36,975 bases of DNA. It comes from Gammaproteobacteria bacterium (lineage in GTDB: Bacteria; Pseudomonadota; Gammaproteobacteria; Steroidobacterales; XN24). The notes below the pieces were generated by a model, which did not search any database, was not told where the DNA came from, and saw nothing but the letters and a program-made list of their open reading frames with translations. Below are positions 1-7,643 of this stretch, piece after piece (the stretch's first letter is position 1; each line of letters starts with the position of its first letter). A program made the position numbers and the translations under genes. The stretch is taken from NCBI GenBank assembly GCA_024640085.1, contig JAHEFR010000024.1:1-36975 (forward strand), in the 5' to 3' direction.

Positions 1-1598
1 AACGATCTCTGGATAGCGGCCTCGGTATCGTTATCCACCGCGGACGTGGCCTCGTCGAGGATGAGGATCGGCGGGTTCTTCATCAGCGCCCGCGCGATGG
101 ACAGCCGCTGGCGCTGGCCGCCGGAGAGTTTCTGGCCGCGCTCGCCGACGACGGTCTCGTACTTTTGCGGCAGGCGGTCGATGAATTCGGTGGCCTCCGC
201 CGCCTCGGCCACCTCCCTGATCTTGTCCGGTGTGGCATCCGGACTGCCGTAGGCGATGTTCTCGGCGATGGTGCCCTGGAACAGGAACACGTCCTGGCTG
301 ACCAGCCCGATCTTGCGTCGCAGGCTATCTAGACTGACGTCGACGATGGGCTGGCCGTCGATCAGGATCTTTCCCGAGTCCGGCTGATAGAAGCGCAGCA
401 GCAGCTTGATCAGGGTGCTCTTGCCCGAGCCGGTCTGTCCGACGAAGGCGATGGTGCTGCCGGCCTCGACGGTGACGTCGATGTCGTGCAGGACCTGTTC
501 GCCGGTGCCGTAGGCGAAATTGACGTGTTGGAACTCGATCCTTCCCTGCACCTGCTCCAGGGACCTGGCATCGGCCCTGTCCCGGATCGAAACCGGCGTC
601 TCGATGAGATCGAGGATTCGCCGGGACGAGGCCATGGCGCGTTCGTAGAGATCCACCGTCTCGGCGATCCGGGTCAGCGGCCACAGCAGGCGCTGGGTCA
701 GGAACACCAGCACGCCATAGGCGCCGACGTTGAGGGTGCCCTCCAGGGTCATCCAGCCGCCCAGGAGGAAGGTGGCAACGAAGCCTGCCAGGATCGCCAT
801 ACGGATGACCGGGATGAAGGCGGAACTGATGGCGATGGCCTTGCGGTTGGCCTGCACGTAGGAGGCGCTGTCCTGACGGATGCGGTCGGCCTCGAAGCGT
901 TCGGTGGCGAAGCTCTTGATGGTGGTGATGCCGGAGACGTTGGCCGAAAGCCGCGAGCCGAGACTACCGACCCGCTCGCGGACGTCGGCATACAGGGGCT
1001 GGGCCCGGCGCTGGAAGTAGAAGGCGCCAATGATGATCAGGGGGATGGGGGTGAAGGCGATCAGCGCGATCAACGGCGAGATGATGAAGAACACGCCGCC
1101 CACCACGACGACGGTGGTCACCACCTGGACCAGGTCGCTGGCGCCGCCGTTCAAGAACCGTTCCAGCTGGTTGACGTCGTCGTTGAGGATGGTCACCAGG
1201 TTGCCGGTGCTCTTGTCCTCGAAATAGGCCAGGTCGAGTTTCTGCACGTGCTCGTAGGCCTCGAGCCGCATGGCGTGCTGCAGTTCCTGGGCCAGGTTGC
1301 GCCAGCCGATCAGCAGCAGGTATTCGAACAGGGATTCGGACATCCACACGATCAGCGTGAGCCCGCCGAGGAACGCCAGCTGCCATTTCGGGTCGGCGAT
1401 GCCGATCGCGGCCACGAAGGAGTCCTTCTGCCGGACGACCACGTCGATGGCGATGCCGATCAGGATCTCCGGCATCACGTCGAAGATCTTGTTCATGACC
1501 GAGTAGAAGGTGGCGAACACGATCCGCCGCCGGAAGCCGCGGGCATAGCGCAGCAGGCGGACGAGGGCGGCGAACGAGGTTTGGGCGGCCGTGGTCAT
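1..1598 (-). CDS. ABC exporter, fused permease and ATPase (3' end beyond window)
   Basis: Half-transporter of the MsbA/multidrug type: an N-terminal six-helix membrane domain fused to a nucleotide-binding domain, expected to work as a dimer that exports a lipid, drug or peptide across the inner membrane. About 532 codons are visible. The ATPase signatures are Walker A GQTGSGKST with Lys393, a Q-loop in LVSQDVFLF, the signature LSGGQ at 491-495 and Walker B ILILDEATSAVD with catalytic Glu516. The switch-histidine region and the last 50-70 residues lie outside the window. The start ATG at 1598 is followed by a soluble, basic N-terminus (MTTAAQTSFAALVRLLRYAR). The substrate cannot be read from the sequence, and no partner half-transporter is visible on this side. 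It is transcribed away from the 108-bp region that ends at the first 30-bp repeat. Confidence 0.93.
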   Translation of the reverse strand, partial: MTTAAQTSFAALVRLLRYARGFRRRIVFATFYSVMNKIFDVMPEILIGIAIDVVVRQKDSFVAAIGIADPKWQLAFLGGLTLIVWMSESLFEYLLLIGWRNLAQELQHAMRLEAYEHVQKLDLAYFEDKSTGNLVTILNDDVNQLERFLNGGASDLVQVVTTVVVVGGVFFIISPLIALIAFTPIPLIIIGAFYFQRRAQPLYADVRERVGSLGSRLSANVSGITTIKSFATERFEADRIRQDSASYVQANRKAIAISSAFIPVIRMAILAGFVATFLLGGWMTLEGTLNVGAYGVLVFLTQRLLWPLTRIAETVDLYERAMASSRRILDLIETPVSIRDRADARSLEQVQGRIEFQHVNFAYGTGEQVLHDIDVTVEAGSTIAFVGQTGSGKSTLIKLLLRFYQPDSGKILIDGQPIVDVSLDSLRRKIGLVSQDVFLFQGTIAENIAYGSPDATPDKIREVAEAAEATEFIDRLPQKYETVVGERGQKLSGGQRQRLSIARALMKNPPILILDEATSAVDNDTEAAIQRS

Positions 1599-1705
1599 CG
1601 CAGGATGATAAAGGAAACGGCGAGAGATCTATTCTGCATGATCCGGGGCAGCGCCTGCTTGGGGTGCGCCACAGCCCTCCCGGGAATCCATGCGATACAC
1701 AAGAC

Positions 1706-1735
1706 AAGCTATAAAGCTATGACCGGCACCACCGG
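1706..1735 (+). repeat. 30-bp direct repeat, copy 1
   Basis: Perfect 30-bp match to 2755-2784, in the same orientation. It begins AAGCTATAAAGCTATGACC and ends CACCACCGG, and contains a tandem AAGCTAT motif. This copy ends three bases before the stop codon of the exported dehydrogenase. The flanking bases differ on both sides, so the repeat is sharply bounded. Confidence 0.9.
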
Positions 1736-1738
1736 CTA

Positions 1739-2701
1739 CTACTGCGCCGCCACGGCCTCCGCCAGCATCTCCTGCAGCGCCTCGAGACTGTAGCTGAAGG
1801 GCTGATCGGCGTTGAGCTGGGCCACCCGCGTCAGCACCGTCCGGATGGTGATCTCCGCTTCCTCCTGGTCAGGCGTCACCATGTAGCGGAGTCTCGGCTG
1901 CTCGTCGAACAGCGCGTGCAGGGTCGCCTCGGCCACCGCGTCGGGCTCCTTGAGGTCGGCAAAGCGTGTCAGCCGCTCATCGAGCTGCGCCTGCTCTTCG
2001 GCCGTCAGCTGACCGGGCTTTTCCGGATCCTTGCCCATGGCGTGCAGCACCACTTTTCTCCGGATCTCCGACTTGAAGCCGCCGGGCTCGATGACGCTGA
2101 CGAGGACGCCGGACTCAGCCATCTCCGCGGCCAGGGCGTCGGTATAGGCCTCGACCGCGAACTTGCTCATGCTGTAGGTGCCGCCCCTGGCGCCAGAAAC
2201 GAAGCCCGAGATGGAGCCGATGGTGGTGGTGCGGCCCTTGTTGGCGACGAGCAGGGGCGCGAAGGCCTTGTTGACCCGGTAGGGACCGTAGACGTTGACG
2301 TCGAAGACGAAGTCGATGTCCTTCTCAGGTGTCTCGTTCATTGGGGAGAAGACGGCGACACCGGCGTTGTTGACGACCCCGTGCAGGCCGCGGCCGGCCT
2401 CCGTGATACGGGCGACCGCCGCGTCGATGTCCTCCTGGACAGTCACGTCGAGACGGATGGACTCGACGTTCTCGATCTCGTTCAGCGCGGCCAGGTCTTC
2501 CGGCTTGCGGGCGCCCGCATAGACGAAGTAGCCCTTGCTGGCCAGCACCTCGGTGATCTTGAGACCGATGCCCGAACTGGCACCGGTGACGAGGACGGCC
2601 TTCTGGCTCTCCGTCTCCTGAGCCGAGACAGTGGCCGGCACAGCGCCGAGTGACGCGGCGAATACGCCGACAAGAATCGAAGTCCGGAAAAGCTTCTGCA
2701 T
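1739..2701 (-). CDS. Exported short-chain dehydrogenase/reductase (SDR)
   Basis: A 320-residue classical SDR oxidoreductase carrying an N-terminal Sec signal peptide. Seen: a basic start MQKLFR, a hydrophobic stretch to about residue 20 and a VSA cleavage site near residue 27. The Rossmann cofactor motif TGASSGIG follows at 39-46, then NNAG at 111-114, a catalytic Ser at about 163 and the YxxxK pair Tyr176/Lys180. All catalytic residues are kept. The C-terminal ~90 residues are helical and acidic. A signal peptide on an NAD(P)-dependent SDR is unusual, because free nicotinamide cofactor is not normally available in the periplasm; it may fold with bound cofactor, or the leader may act as a membrane anchor. 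The substrate is unknown. An AAGGG ribosome binding site lies 7 bases before the start. The whole gene sits between two copies of a 30-bp direct repeat. Confidence 0.88.
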   Translation of the reverse strand: MQKLFRTSILVGVFAASLGAVPATVSAQETESQKAVLVTGASSGIGLKITEVLASKGYFVYAGARKPEDLAALNEIENVESIRLDVTVQEDIDAAVARITEAGRGLHGVVNNAGVAVFSPMNETPEKDIDFVFDVNVYGPYRVNKAFAPLLVANKGRTTTIGSISGFVSGARGGTYSMSKFAVEAYTDALAAEMAESGVLVSVIEPGGFKSEIRRKVVLHAMGKDPEKPGQLTAEEQAQLDERLTRFADLKEPDAVAEATLHALFDEQPRLRYMVTPDQEEAEITIRTVLTRVAQLNADQPFSYSLEALQEMLAEAVAAQ

Positions 2702-2735
2702 GAGTTAACCCTTCAATCTGGTCGTGGACCCGGTA

Positions 2736-2764
2736 TTGGATCCACTATATCAATAAGCTATAAA
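2736..2764 (+). promoter_or_regulatory. Candidate promoter for the VOC gene, with its -10 inside the repeat
   Basis: TTGGAT at 2736-2741, a 17-bp spacer, then TATAAA at 2759-2764, which is a good sigma-70 -10 element with a weak -35. The transcript would begin about 2771, inside the 30-bp repeat, and run into the VOC gene at 2810. The first repeat copy has the same -10 but no recognisable -35. This is inferred from consensus only. Confidence 0.4.
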
Positions 2765-2784
2765 GCTATGACCGGCACCACCGG
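2755..2784 (+). repeat. 30-bp direct repeat, copy 2
   Basis: Identical over 30 bp to 1706-1735, with 1,049 bp between repeat starts. It lies in the divergent region between the dehydrogenase start (2701) and the VOC gene start (2810). The 3' half holds an inverted repeat, ACCGG-N5-CCGGT, whose last base is changed in copy 1. It may be operator-like or simply the boundary of an inserted segment. Confidence 0.9.
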
Positions 2785-2809
2785 TTGAAACGGCGAGAGG
2801 AGGGGCACA

Positions 2810-3250
2810 ATGAAAATAGAATCTCTCGGACATGTGGTCCTCAAGGTGACGGACCTCGAGCGGGCGGAACGGTTCTACACCGGTGTCCTCGGCATGGAGG
2901 TATGCGCGCGGTTCGACGAACAGGGCATGAGGATGAGCTTCTTCAGCCTCGGTAATCATCACGATCTCGCGCTCTTTGAGGTGTCAGGTGAGGAGGCCAG
3001 CGGCGGTGAGCAGGCCGCCGGCCTGCATCACGTGGCGTTCTGTCTCGGTCAGTCCCTCGATCGCCTGGTGGAAGCCAAAGAGCAACTGGAGGCGGCCGGA
3101 GTCGAGGTGGACCCCACCGATCATGACGTAACAAAGTCGCTGTATTTCAGCGATCCGGACGGCAACCTCATCGAGGTGTACGTGGACGTATCGGATGCAT
3201 GGCGGCAGGAGCCGCAGCGGATCGCCACGGTGAAGCCGCTGGCGCTCTGA
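2810..3250 (+). CDS. VOC superfamily protein (glyoxalase/dioxygenase-like), 146 aa
   Basis: Small metalloenzyme of the vicinal oxygen chelate fold, made of two beta-alpha-beta-beta-beta units. Members include glyoxalase I, extradiol dioxygenases and epimerases. Likely metal ligands are His8 in LGHVVLKV, His73 or His74 in GLHHVAF and Glu122 in LIEVYVD, in the order expected for a catechol-dioxygenase-like VOC protein. The motif FSDPDGNLIEVY near the C-terminus is typical. A strong ribosome binding site (GAGAGGAGG) precedes the ATG. It is divergent from the exported dehydrogenase, and the two could share a regulatory region, but a common pathway is not shown. A second, only distantly similar VOC protein occurs at 12105. 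The exact reaction cannot be assigned. Confidence 0.88.
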   Translation: MKIESLGHVVLKVTDLERAERFYTGVLGMEVCARFDEQGMRMSFFSLGNHHDLALFEVSGEEASGGEQAAGLHHVAFCLGQSLDRLVEAKEQLEAAGVEVDPTDHDVTKSLYFSDPDGNLIEVYVDVSDAWRQEPQRIATVKPLAL

Positions 3251-3425
3251 CGCCCGCGGTCGGGACTACGACTGCACCTCGACGGTCGCTTTGAGGTGCG
3301 GTGTCGCGAACATCGATTTGGTGACCAGGCAGGTCTACTCGGAGCGGCCAGGTCAGGACAAATACACAATCAAACCAGTTGGTTGGCGTGGTCCGAGCCC
3401 ATCGTTGGAACTGGCGTGGCGCCGC
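3251..3425. other. Intergenic region with a possible 22-codon gene tail
   Basis: A 175-bp convergent spacer between the VOC gene and the metallopeptidase. On the minus strand, 3334 to 3266 reads TCLVTKSMFATP and continues to an end in KATVEVQS and a TAG stop, with a stop codon directly upstream. It reads like a genuine protein C-terminus, perhaps OsmC-like, but it is too short to name. I treat it as a possible gene relic. Confidence 0.2.
3274..3299. terminator. Stem-loop between convergent genes
   Basis: GCACCTC at 3274-3280 pairs with GAGGTGC at 3293-3299 across a 12-base loop, just after the VOC gene. There is no T-run, so it is at best a weak or Rho-assisted terminator. Confidence 0.25.
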
Positions 3426-4301
3426 TCAGAGACTGTCGTAGGGCATCTCGAACGTGTCGCCGTCCTCGATCCGGCCGCTCTCGAGCCCGCGCCGGAACCA
3501 GCGCATGCGCTGCTCGGAGGTTCCGTGGGTGAAGGCGTGGGGGACGACACGACCCTGGGTCTTCGCCTGGAGGGTGTCGTCACCGATCTGGTTGGCGGCC
3601 CGCATGGCCTCTTCGATGTCGCCCCGGTCGAGGTAGTGCTGGTTGCGGTTGGCCCACACGCCGGCCAGGTAATCGGCCTGCAGTTCCAGGCGCACGGAGT
3701 ACTCGTTGTAGTCGGGACGTCCGCGCATGGCGGCGACCTGTTCGGAGATGCCGAGCAGGTTCTGCACGTGATGGCCGATCTCGTGGGCGATCACATAAGC
3801 CTGGGCAAAGTCGCCCGGGGCATCCAGCTGGTGCTCCAGATCATCGTAGAACCCCAGGTCGATATAGACCCGGCGGTCCGAGGGACAGTAGAAGGGGCCC
3901 ATGCGCGCGTCGCCCAGCCCGCAGGCCGTCGGATACTGGCCGCGATAGACGACGAGTTCGGGCTCCTGGTACTGGCGGCCGACACGGGTGAATTCCTGGG
4001 ACCAGATATCCTCGGTATCCGCCAGGACGACCCTGACGAACGCCAGGCGTTCCTCTTCCTCCGGCGTCGGCTGGTAGTCGACCTCCCGGACCTCCCCACC
4101 CCCATGTAGCGCGGCCGGGTCGAGCAGACCCATCTGCCAGCCGATGAAGCCGAGCACCAGCAGGGCCAAGATGCCTTTTATGCCAAAGGTCCGGCCTACC
4201 AGGTTCACCAACGGGCCGAGTCCCGAGCCGCCGCCACGGACTACGCGGCGGCGGCGGGCGTCCTCCACGTTCGTGCTGGCTCGACGGCCTTTCCACTTCA
4301 T
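3426..4301 (-). CDS. ypfJ: Membrane-anchored neutral zinc metallopeptidase (YpfJ-type)
   Basis: A 291-residue protein of the YpfJ/neutral zinc metallopeptidase family. The opening MKWKGRRASTNVEDARRRR is characteristic of the family, and a single membrane helix follows at about 42-60 (GILALLVLGFIGWQMGLL). The zincin motif HEIGHH lies at 173-178 with catalytic Glu174, and the downstream LELQADY supplies the third zinc ligand, Glu206. The family also has a conserved pair of cysteines (ACGLG and FYCPSD), both present here. I start at the ATG at 4301, which has a TAGGA ribosome binding site; a start nine codons upstream lacks family similarity. The protease domain probably faces the periplasm. The physiological substrate of the family is not known. 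It is convergent with the VOC gene and co-directional with the CPBP gene 108 bp upstream. Confidence 0.92.
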   Translation of the reverse strand: MKWKGRRASTNVEDARRRRVVRGGGSGLGPLVNLVGRTFGIKGILALLVLGFIGWQMGLLDPAALHGGGEVREVDYQPTPEEEERLAFVRVVLADTEDIWSQEFTRVGRQYQEPELVVYRGQYPTACGLGDARMGPFYCPSDRRVYIDLGFYDDLEHQLDAPGDFAQAYVIAHEIGHHVQNLLGISEQVAAMRGRPDYNEYSVRLELQADYLAGVWANRNQHYLDRGDIEEAMRAANQIGDDTLQAKTQGRVVPHAFTHGTSEQRMRWFRRGLESGRIEDGDTFEMPYDSL

Positions 4302-4409
4302 CGTCCTACCCCGTGAATTCCCGGACATTCCCGGTCGCCGATAGTCTACAGGCAGCGGATCGGGTCGGGTGATGAACTCAACGGCGTGATCCGACCCCTG
4401 TCCGCCCCG

Positions 4410-5084
4410 CTAGGTTCCAAACGTGCGTGACAGCCAGGAAGCCGTCAGCACGGTCGTATCGATGATTCCGTGTGACAGCACGAGCGGGACAAGGGTTCGT
4501 CTGCCCCGCGTCATGAAGTAGGCCGCCAGGGCTGTGCCGGTGGTTGCGGTCATGACCATGCCGGTTGCCCCCTGGGAGGCGTGACCGGCGCCGAACAGGA
4601 TCCCTTGCGCCAGGCTGACCACGACGACATTGGCGCGCCCGTGGAGGCCGAAGAGCACTTCCAGGCGGGCGAGCAGCATGCCACGGAACACCAGTTCCTC
4701 GCCGAAGGCGATGAACACCCAGGTCAGGATCGTAACGTCCAACAGGAACAGCCAGGCGTTTTCGGGAAGCTGGCTCACGGCCGTCGATTGCTCGGGCATA
4801 CCGAAGACGAATCCGGCCAGCATGCCGCCTGCCAGCATGCTGAGCCCGGTGACCCCTATGACTTCGAGGGTGCGTGAACGGAGCTGTTTGCCGCGGAATG
4901 TCGTGCGCCAGCCGATGTCGGCGAGGGTCTGTCCCCGCCATCGCAACACGGCGAGTACGGTCAGGATGCCGGTCGCCATCGCCAGGATGCCGACGTACTC
5001 GACGCCGCGGAATCGCAGTGACCATACAGACGCAACCGCGGCGAGGAGTATTGCGGTGTCTACCAGGGCTTTCGTTCTGTTCAT
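4410..5084 (-). CDS. CPBP family intramembrane metalloprotease
   Basis: A 224-residue polytopic membrane protein of the CPBP/Abi family, related to CAAX prenyl proteases. Motif 1 is GEELVFRG with Glu129, Glu130 and Arg134. Motif 2 is FGAGH with His168, and motif 3 is LSHGIIDT with His205. All residues expected for the glutamate/histidine metal site are present, so the enzyme is likely active. Several hydrophobic helices flank the motifs. In bacteria the family processes peptides, anchors bacteriocin immunity or cleaves regulators; the substrate here is unknown. A GGGAG ribosome binding site precedes the ATG. It is divergent from the TetR regulator at 5144 across 59 bp containing a perfect palindrome, so TetR control of this protease is the simplest reading. 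Confidence 0.9.
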   Translation of the reverse strand: MNRTKALVDTAILLAAVASVWSLRFRGVEYVGILAMATGILTVLAVLRWRGQTLADIGWRTTFRGKQLRSRTLEVIGVTGLSMLAGGMLAGFVFGMPEQSTAVSQLPENAWLFLLDVTILTWVFIAFGEELVFRGMLLARLEVLFGLHGRANVVVVSLAQGILFGAGHASQGATGMVMTATTGTALAAYFMTRGRRTLVPLVLSHGIIDTTVLTASWLSRTFGT

Positions 5085-5103
5085 ACCTGCGCTCCCGGAC
5101 AGG

Positions 5104-5132
5104 TTGTTATTCGGAATAAATAGAATTAGAAT
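5104..5132 (+). promoter_or_regulatory. Candidate tetR promoter
   Basis: TTGTTA at 5104-5109, a 17-bp spacer and TAGAAT at 5127-5132. The predicted transcription start is about 5139-5140, only 4-5 bases before the tetR ATG, which implies a nearly leaderless mRNA. The -10 lies inside the palindromic operator. Confidence 0.5.
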
Positions 5133-5143
5133 CGTATTCTAAT
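5125..5143. promoter_or_regulatory. Palindromic TetR operator
   Basis: Perfect inverted repeat ATTAGAAT-CGT-ATTCTAAT, with 8-bp arms and a 3-bp centre, ending at the base before the tetR ATG. Size, symmetry and location between a divergent TetR gene and its neighbour fit a TetR-dimer binding site. It covers the predicted -10 and the start region, so bound TetR should block its own transcription and could also affect the protease gene. Confidence 0.7.
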
Positions 5144-5803
5144 ATGAAGCCGAAACCCAGGTCAAAAAGCCCCGTTAACGCTCCGAGGCAGACGCGCTCC
5201 ACCCGGACCCAGGAGAAGATCCTGGCGGTCGTGGAGAAGCACTTGCGTGCCGGGACGTTCGATCGCGTCTCGGTGCAGGATGTCGTCACCGAAGCTGGCT
5301 GTTCCGTCGGTGCCTTTTACGGCCGCTTTGCCAACAAGGCTGCTGCTGTCTATTACTTCTACGATGTCCGCTGCACCAGTCTCGAGAAAAACGTCGAGGC
5401 GGTACTGGACCCCAAGCGACCGGAGCCGCTCGCGGATTTGCTTGCCGAATTCACCCGGACAGTCGTCCGGCGAACCTTTGATTACGCCGCGATCATCCGG
5501 TCGGACGCGTTGCGCATCGCATCCGGTCCCGCCAATCCGTTCACGCGCCGGGCGCGGGACCTCAATGCGCGGCTGCAACGGGCACTGCAGCGCTGCCTGC
5601 ACGCCCGCAGCGACGAATGCTCCGTTACCGCTAGTGACGAGACGGCCTTGTTTGTGCTCGCCCTGGTGGGTGGGCTGTCACGTGACGCCGTCGTCAATGG
5701 CGGGCGACTGGTGGAGAGTGCCGGCACGTTCGGTGCCGAGCGGTTTACCCGGGAACTGACGCTGGCGGTGACCCGGTATCTCGGCGTCCGGCCACCAGAA
5801 TGA
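5144..5803 (+). CDS. TetR/AcrR family transcriptional regulator
   Basis: A 219-residue one-component repressor. The N-terminal helix-turn-helix domain spans about residues 20-66 with the recognition region DRVSVQDVVTEAGCSVGAFY. It is followed by an all-helical ligand-binding and dimerisation domain, here unusually rich in Arg and Ala (for example RRARDLNARLQRALQRCLHA). The N-terminus is basic (KPKPRSKS). No Shine-Dalgarno sequence precedes the ATG because the operator palindrome abuts it; leaderless translation, or a start further in, is possible. It is divergent from the CPBP protease and 111 bp upstream of the MFS gene in the same direction, so either may be a target. The ligand is unknown. 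Confidence 0.9.
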   Translation: MKPKPRSKSPVNAPRQTRSTRTQEKILAVVEKHLRAGTFDRVSVQDVVTEAGCSVGAFYGRFANKAAAVYYFYDVRCTSLEKNVEAVLDPKRPEPLADLLAEFTRTVVRRTFDYAAIIRSDALRIASGPANPFTRRARDLNARLQRALQRCLHARSDECSVTASDETALFVLALVGGLSRDAVVNGGRLVESAGTFGAERFTRELTLAVTRYLGVRPPE

Positions 5804-5914
5804 CACGCCATTCCGGTTCTTGAACCAGGCCCCTGGCGGGGTTGCTTTCGATCGCCATCATTGACCCGGTCGCGGTAACATCCCGTGTCGCTTGTCACCA
5901 GAAGAACACCAAAT

Positions 5915-7636
5915 ATGGTCCACAGGCTCATCCTCGCCGACAACCCCCGGGTGCGATATGGCACCGGGGCGATCATGTACTTCGCCCAGGGGATCCCCTA
6001 CGGCCTTATGAACATCGCCATCCCGGCGTGGCTGGCGAGCCAGGGCATCGGCGCCGGCCAGATCGCTTCGTTCCTGGCCGTGATCGTTCTGCCCTGGGCA
6101 TTCAAGCTGCTTTCCGGCCCGCTGATGGATCACTACGAGTTCCTGCCCATGGGCCGGCGCCGACCGTGGGTGCTGGGGGCGCAGCTGGGGCTGACGCTGT
6201 CCTTCTTCGGCCTGGTGTTCGTAGAGAACCCGGCCGAACAGATCGGGCTGCTGATGTTGCTGGGGGTCTTGATCAACGTCTTCGCCGCCACCCAGGACGT
6301 GGCCGTCGACGGCATGTCGATCGACCTGACGCCCGTGGAGGAGCAGGGCCGGTTGAACGCCTTCATGGCTTTCGGCAAGGCGATCGGCTGGAGCTTGACG
6401 GCGGCGGTATCGGGCGTGCTGCTCGTCGCGTTTGGTCTTGGGGTCACGGCGATAGTGGCGGCGGCCGTGGCCGGCATCGTGTTACTGGGTTTCACGTTCA
6501 CTCTCGAGCGCGAGGGTGAACGCAGGCTTCCCTGGAGCCGGGGCGAGGCGGCGCTGGCGCCGCGGGAAGGCAAGTCATTCTCTGGATTGTTCAAGGGGCT
6601 CAACGCGGTCTTATGGACGCGCGTCAGCCTGGTCCTGATGCTGGTGATGTTCTTCGATGGGCTGGTGAGCGGCTACGGTCACGCGCTGATGCCCATCGCA
6701 GCGATCAATCTGTTCGGGTTCACGACGCCGCAGTGGTCACAGCTGGTCGCCGTCATGGGTCTGACGGGCGCCGCCGTCGCGCTCGGCTTCGGTCCGTTGA
6801 TCGATCGCTACGGTGCGAAACGCATGCTGTTGCTGACGATCTCGCTGGTCGCCATCCACGCCTTCCTCCTCGCCCAGACACAGTTCCTGTGGAAAGACAC
6901 GCTCTACGTCAAGGTCATGCTGTCGATCTGGATCCTGCTGGGCCCGGTAACCATGGTCTCGATGATCGCGTTGGCCATGGCGATCTGTTCCAGCGTCAAT
7001 TCGGCGACCCAGTTCGCGATCTACATGTCCCTGGCCAACCTCGGCGCGGCCGCCGGCTCCAAAATCTACGGCATGGTGTCCGACCAGGCGTCCTACGGCG
7101 AGGCGTACATCCTGCTCGGTGCCCTGACCGTCGTCCTGATCGCGGCGCTGTCATTCCATCGCCATCGTCATGCTCATCACCATGGCGGCCGACGTAAGAC
7201 GGGTCCGGCTTATCCTGTCGGCATGAGCACCGGCGGGGCTGGCATGTACTGGTCGGGCGCCATGCGTTGCCCCAAGTGCCGGGCCGATATGGAACAGATC
7301 GAGATCGAGGGCATCGAGATCGACCGATGCGAGACATGTCGCGGGCTATGGTTCGACGCCGGTGAGGTCGAGTTGCTGCGGAACCGAAAGGTCGCCGCTG
7401 AGATCGACATCGGGCTGGTTGCTACAGGAAAAGCACAGAACGCCATCGACCATTATCGCTGTCCCCGCTGTGGCGGAGGGATGACCCGCATGGTCGACCC
7501 GAAGCAGCCCCACATCTGGTACGAGCAGTGCAGCGCCTGCCACGGTTCGTATTTCGACGCCGGCGAATTCACCGACCTGGCCACGATGTCGCTTTCGGAT
7601 GTCTTCAAGCGCTTCACGACGCCTGAGCGCCAGTGA
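5915..7636 (+). CDS. AmpG-like MFS transporter fused to twin zinc ribbons
   Basis: One open frame joins two parts. Numbered from the GTG at 5885, residues 1 to about 430 form a 12-helix major facilitator with AmpG/SLC33-like features (FAQGIPYGLMNIAIP, MGRRRPWVLG, ATQDVAVDG). A histidine-rich linker (HRHRHAHHHGG) follows. Residues 460-583 then hold two zf-TFIIB-type zinc ribbons. The first has CPKC (462, 465) paired with CETC (482, 485); the second has CPRC paired with CSAC, and each is followed by a WFDAGE- or YFDAGE-like motif. The zf-TFIIB unit is normally a free-standing protein of about 100-130 residues, and internal ATGs at 7223, 7243 and 7262 could start it separately. I prefer the ATG at 5915 for the transporter; the GTG at 5885 has no better ribosome site. 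AmpG itself imports anhydromuropeptides; that substrate is not proven here. Confidence 0.85.
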   Translation: MVHRLILADNPRVRYGTGAIMYFAQGIPYGLMNIAIPAWLASQGIGAGQIASFLAVIVLPWAFKLLSGPLMDHYEFLPMGRRRPWVLGAQLGLTLSFFGLVFVENPAEQIGLLMLLGVLINVFAATQDVAVDGMSIDLTPVEEQGRLNAFMAFGKAIGWSLTAAVSGVLLVAFGLGVTAIVAAAVAGIVLLGFTFTLEREGERRLPWSRGEAALAPREGKSFSGLFKGLNAVLWTRVSLVLMLVMFFDGLVSGYGHALMPIAAINLFGFTTPQWSQLVAVMGLTGAAVALGFGPLIDRYGAKRMLLLTISLVAIHAFLLAQTQFLWKDTLYVKVMLSIWILLGPVTMVSMIALAMAICSSVNSATQFAIYMSLANLGAAAGSKIYGMVSDQASYGEAYILLGALTVVLIAALSFHRHRHAHHHGGRRKTGPAYPVGMSTGGAGMYWSGAMRCPKCRADMEQIEIEGIEIDRCETCRGLWFDAGEVELLRNRKVAAEIDIGLVATGKAQNAIDHYRCPRCGGGMTRMVDPKQPHIWYEQCSACHGSYFDAGEFTDLATMSLSDVFKRFTTPERQ

Positions 7637-7643
7637 AGAGAGA

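Noticed and set aside
486-1793. Long plus-strand open frame opposite the ABC exporter
   Set aside because: It is antisense to a gene with all ABC motifs, is rich in His/Gly/Asp/Gln, and has no domain; a GC-rich shadow frame.
1614-2799. A 13-bp match GAAACGGCGAGAG at 1614-1626 and 2787-2799 near the 30-bp repeat
   Set aside because: It sits on opposite sides of the two repeat copies at different distances, and a 13-bp match is expected by chance in a window of this size.
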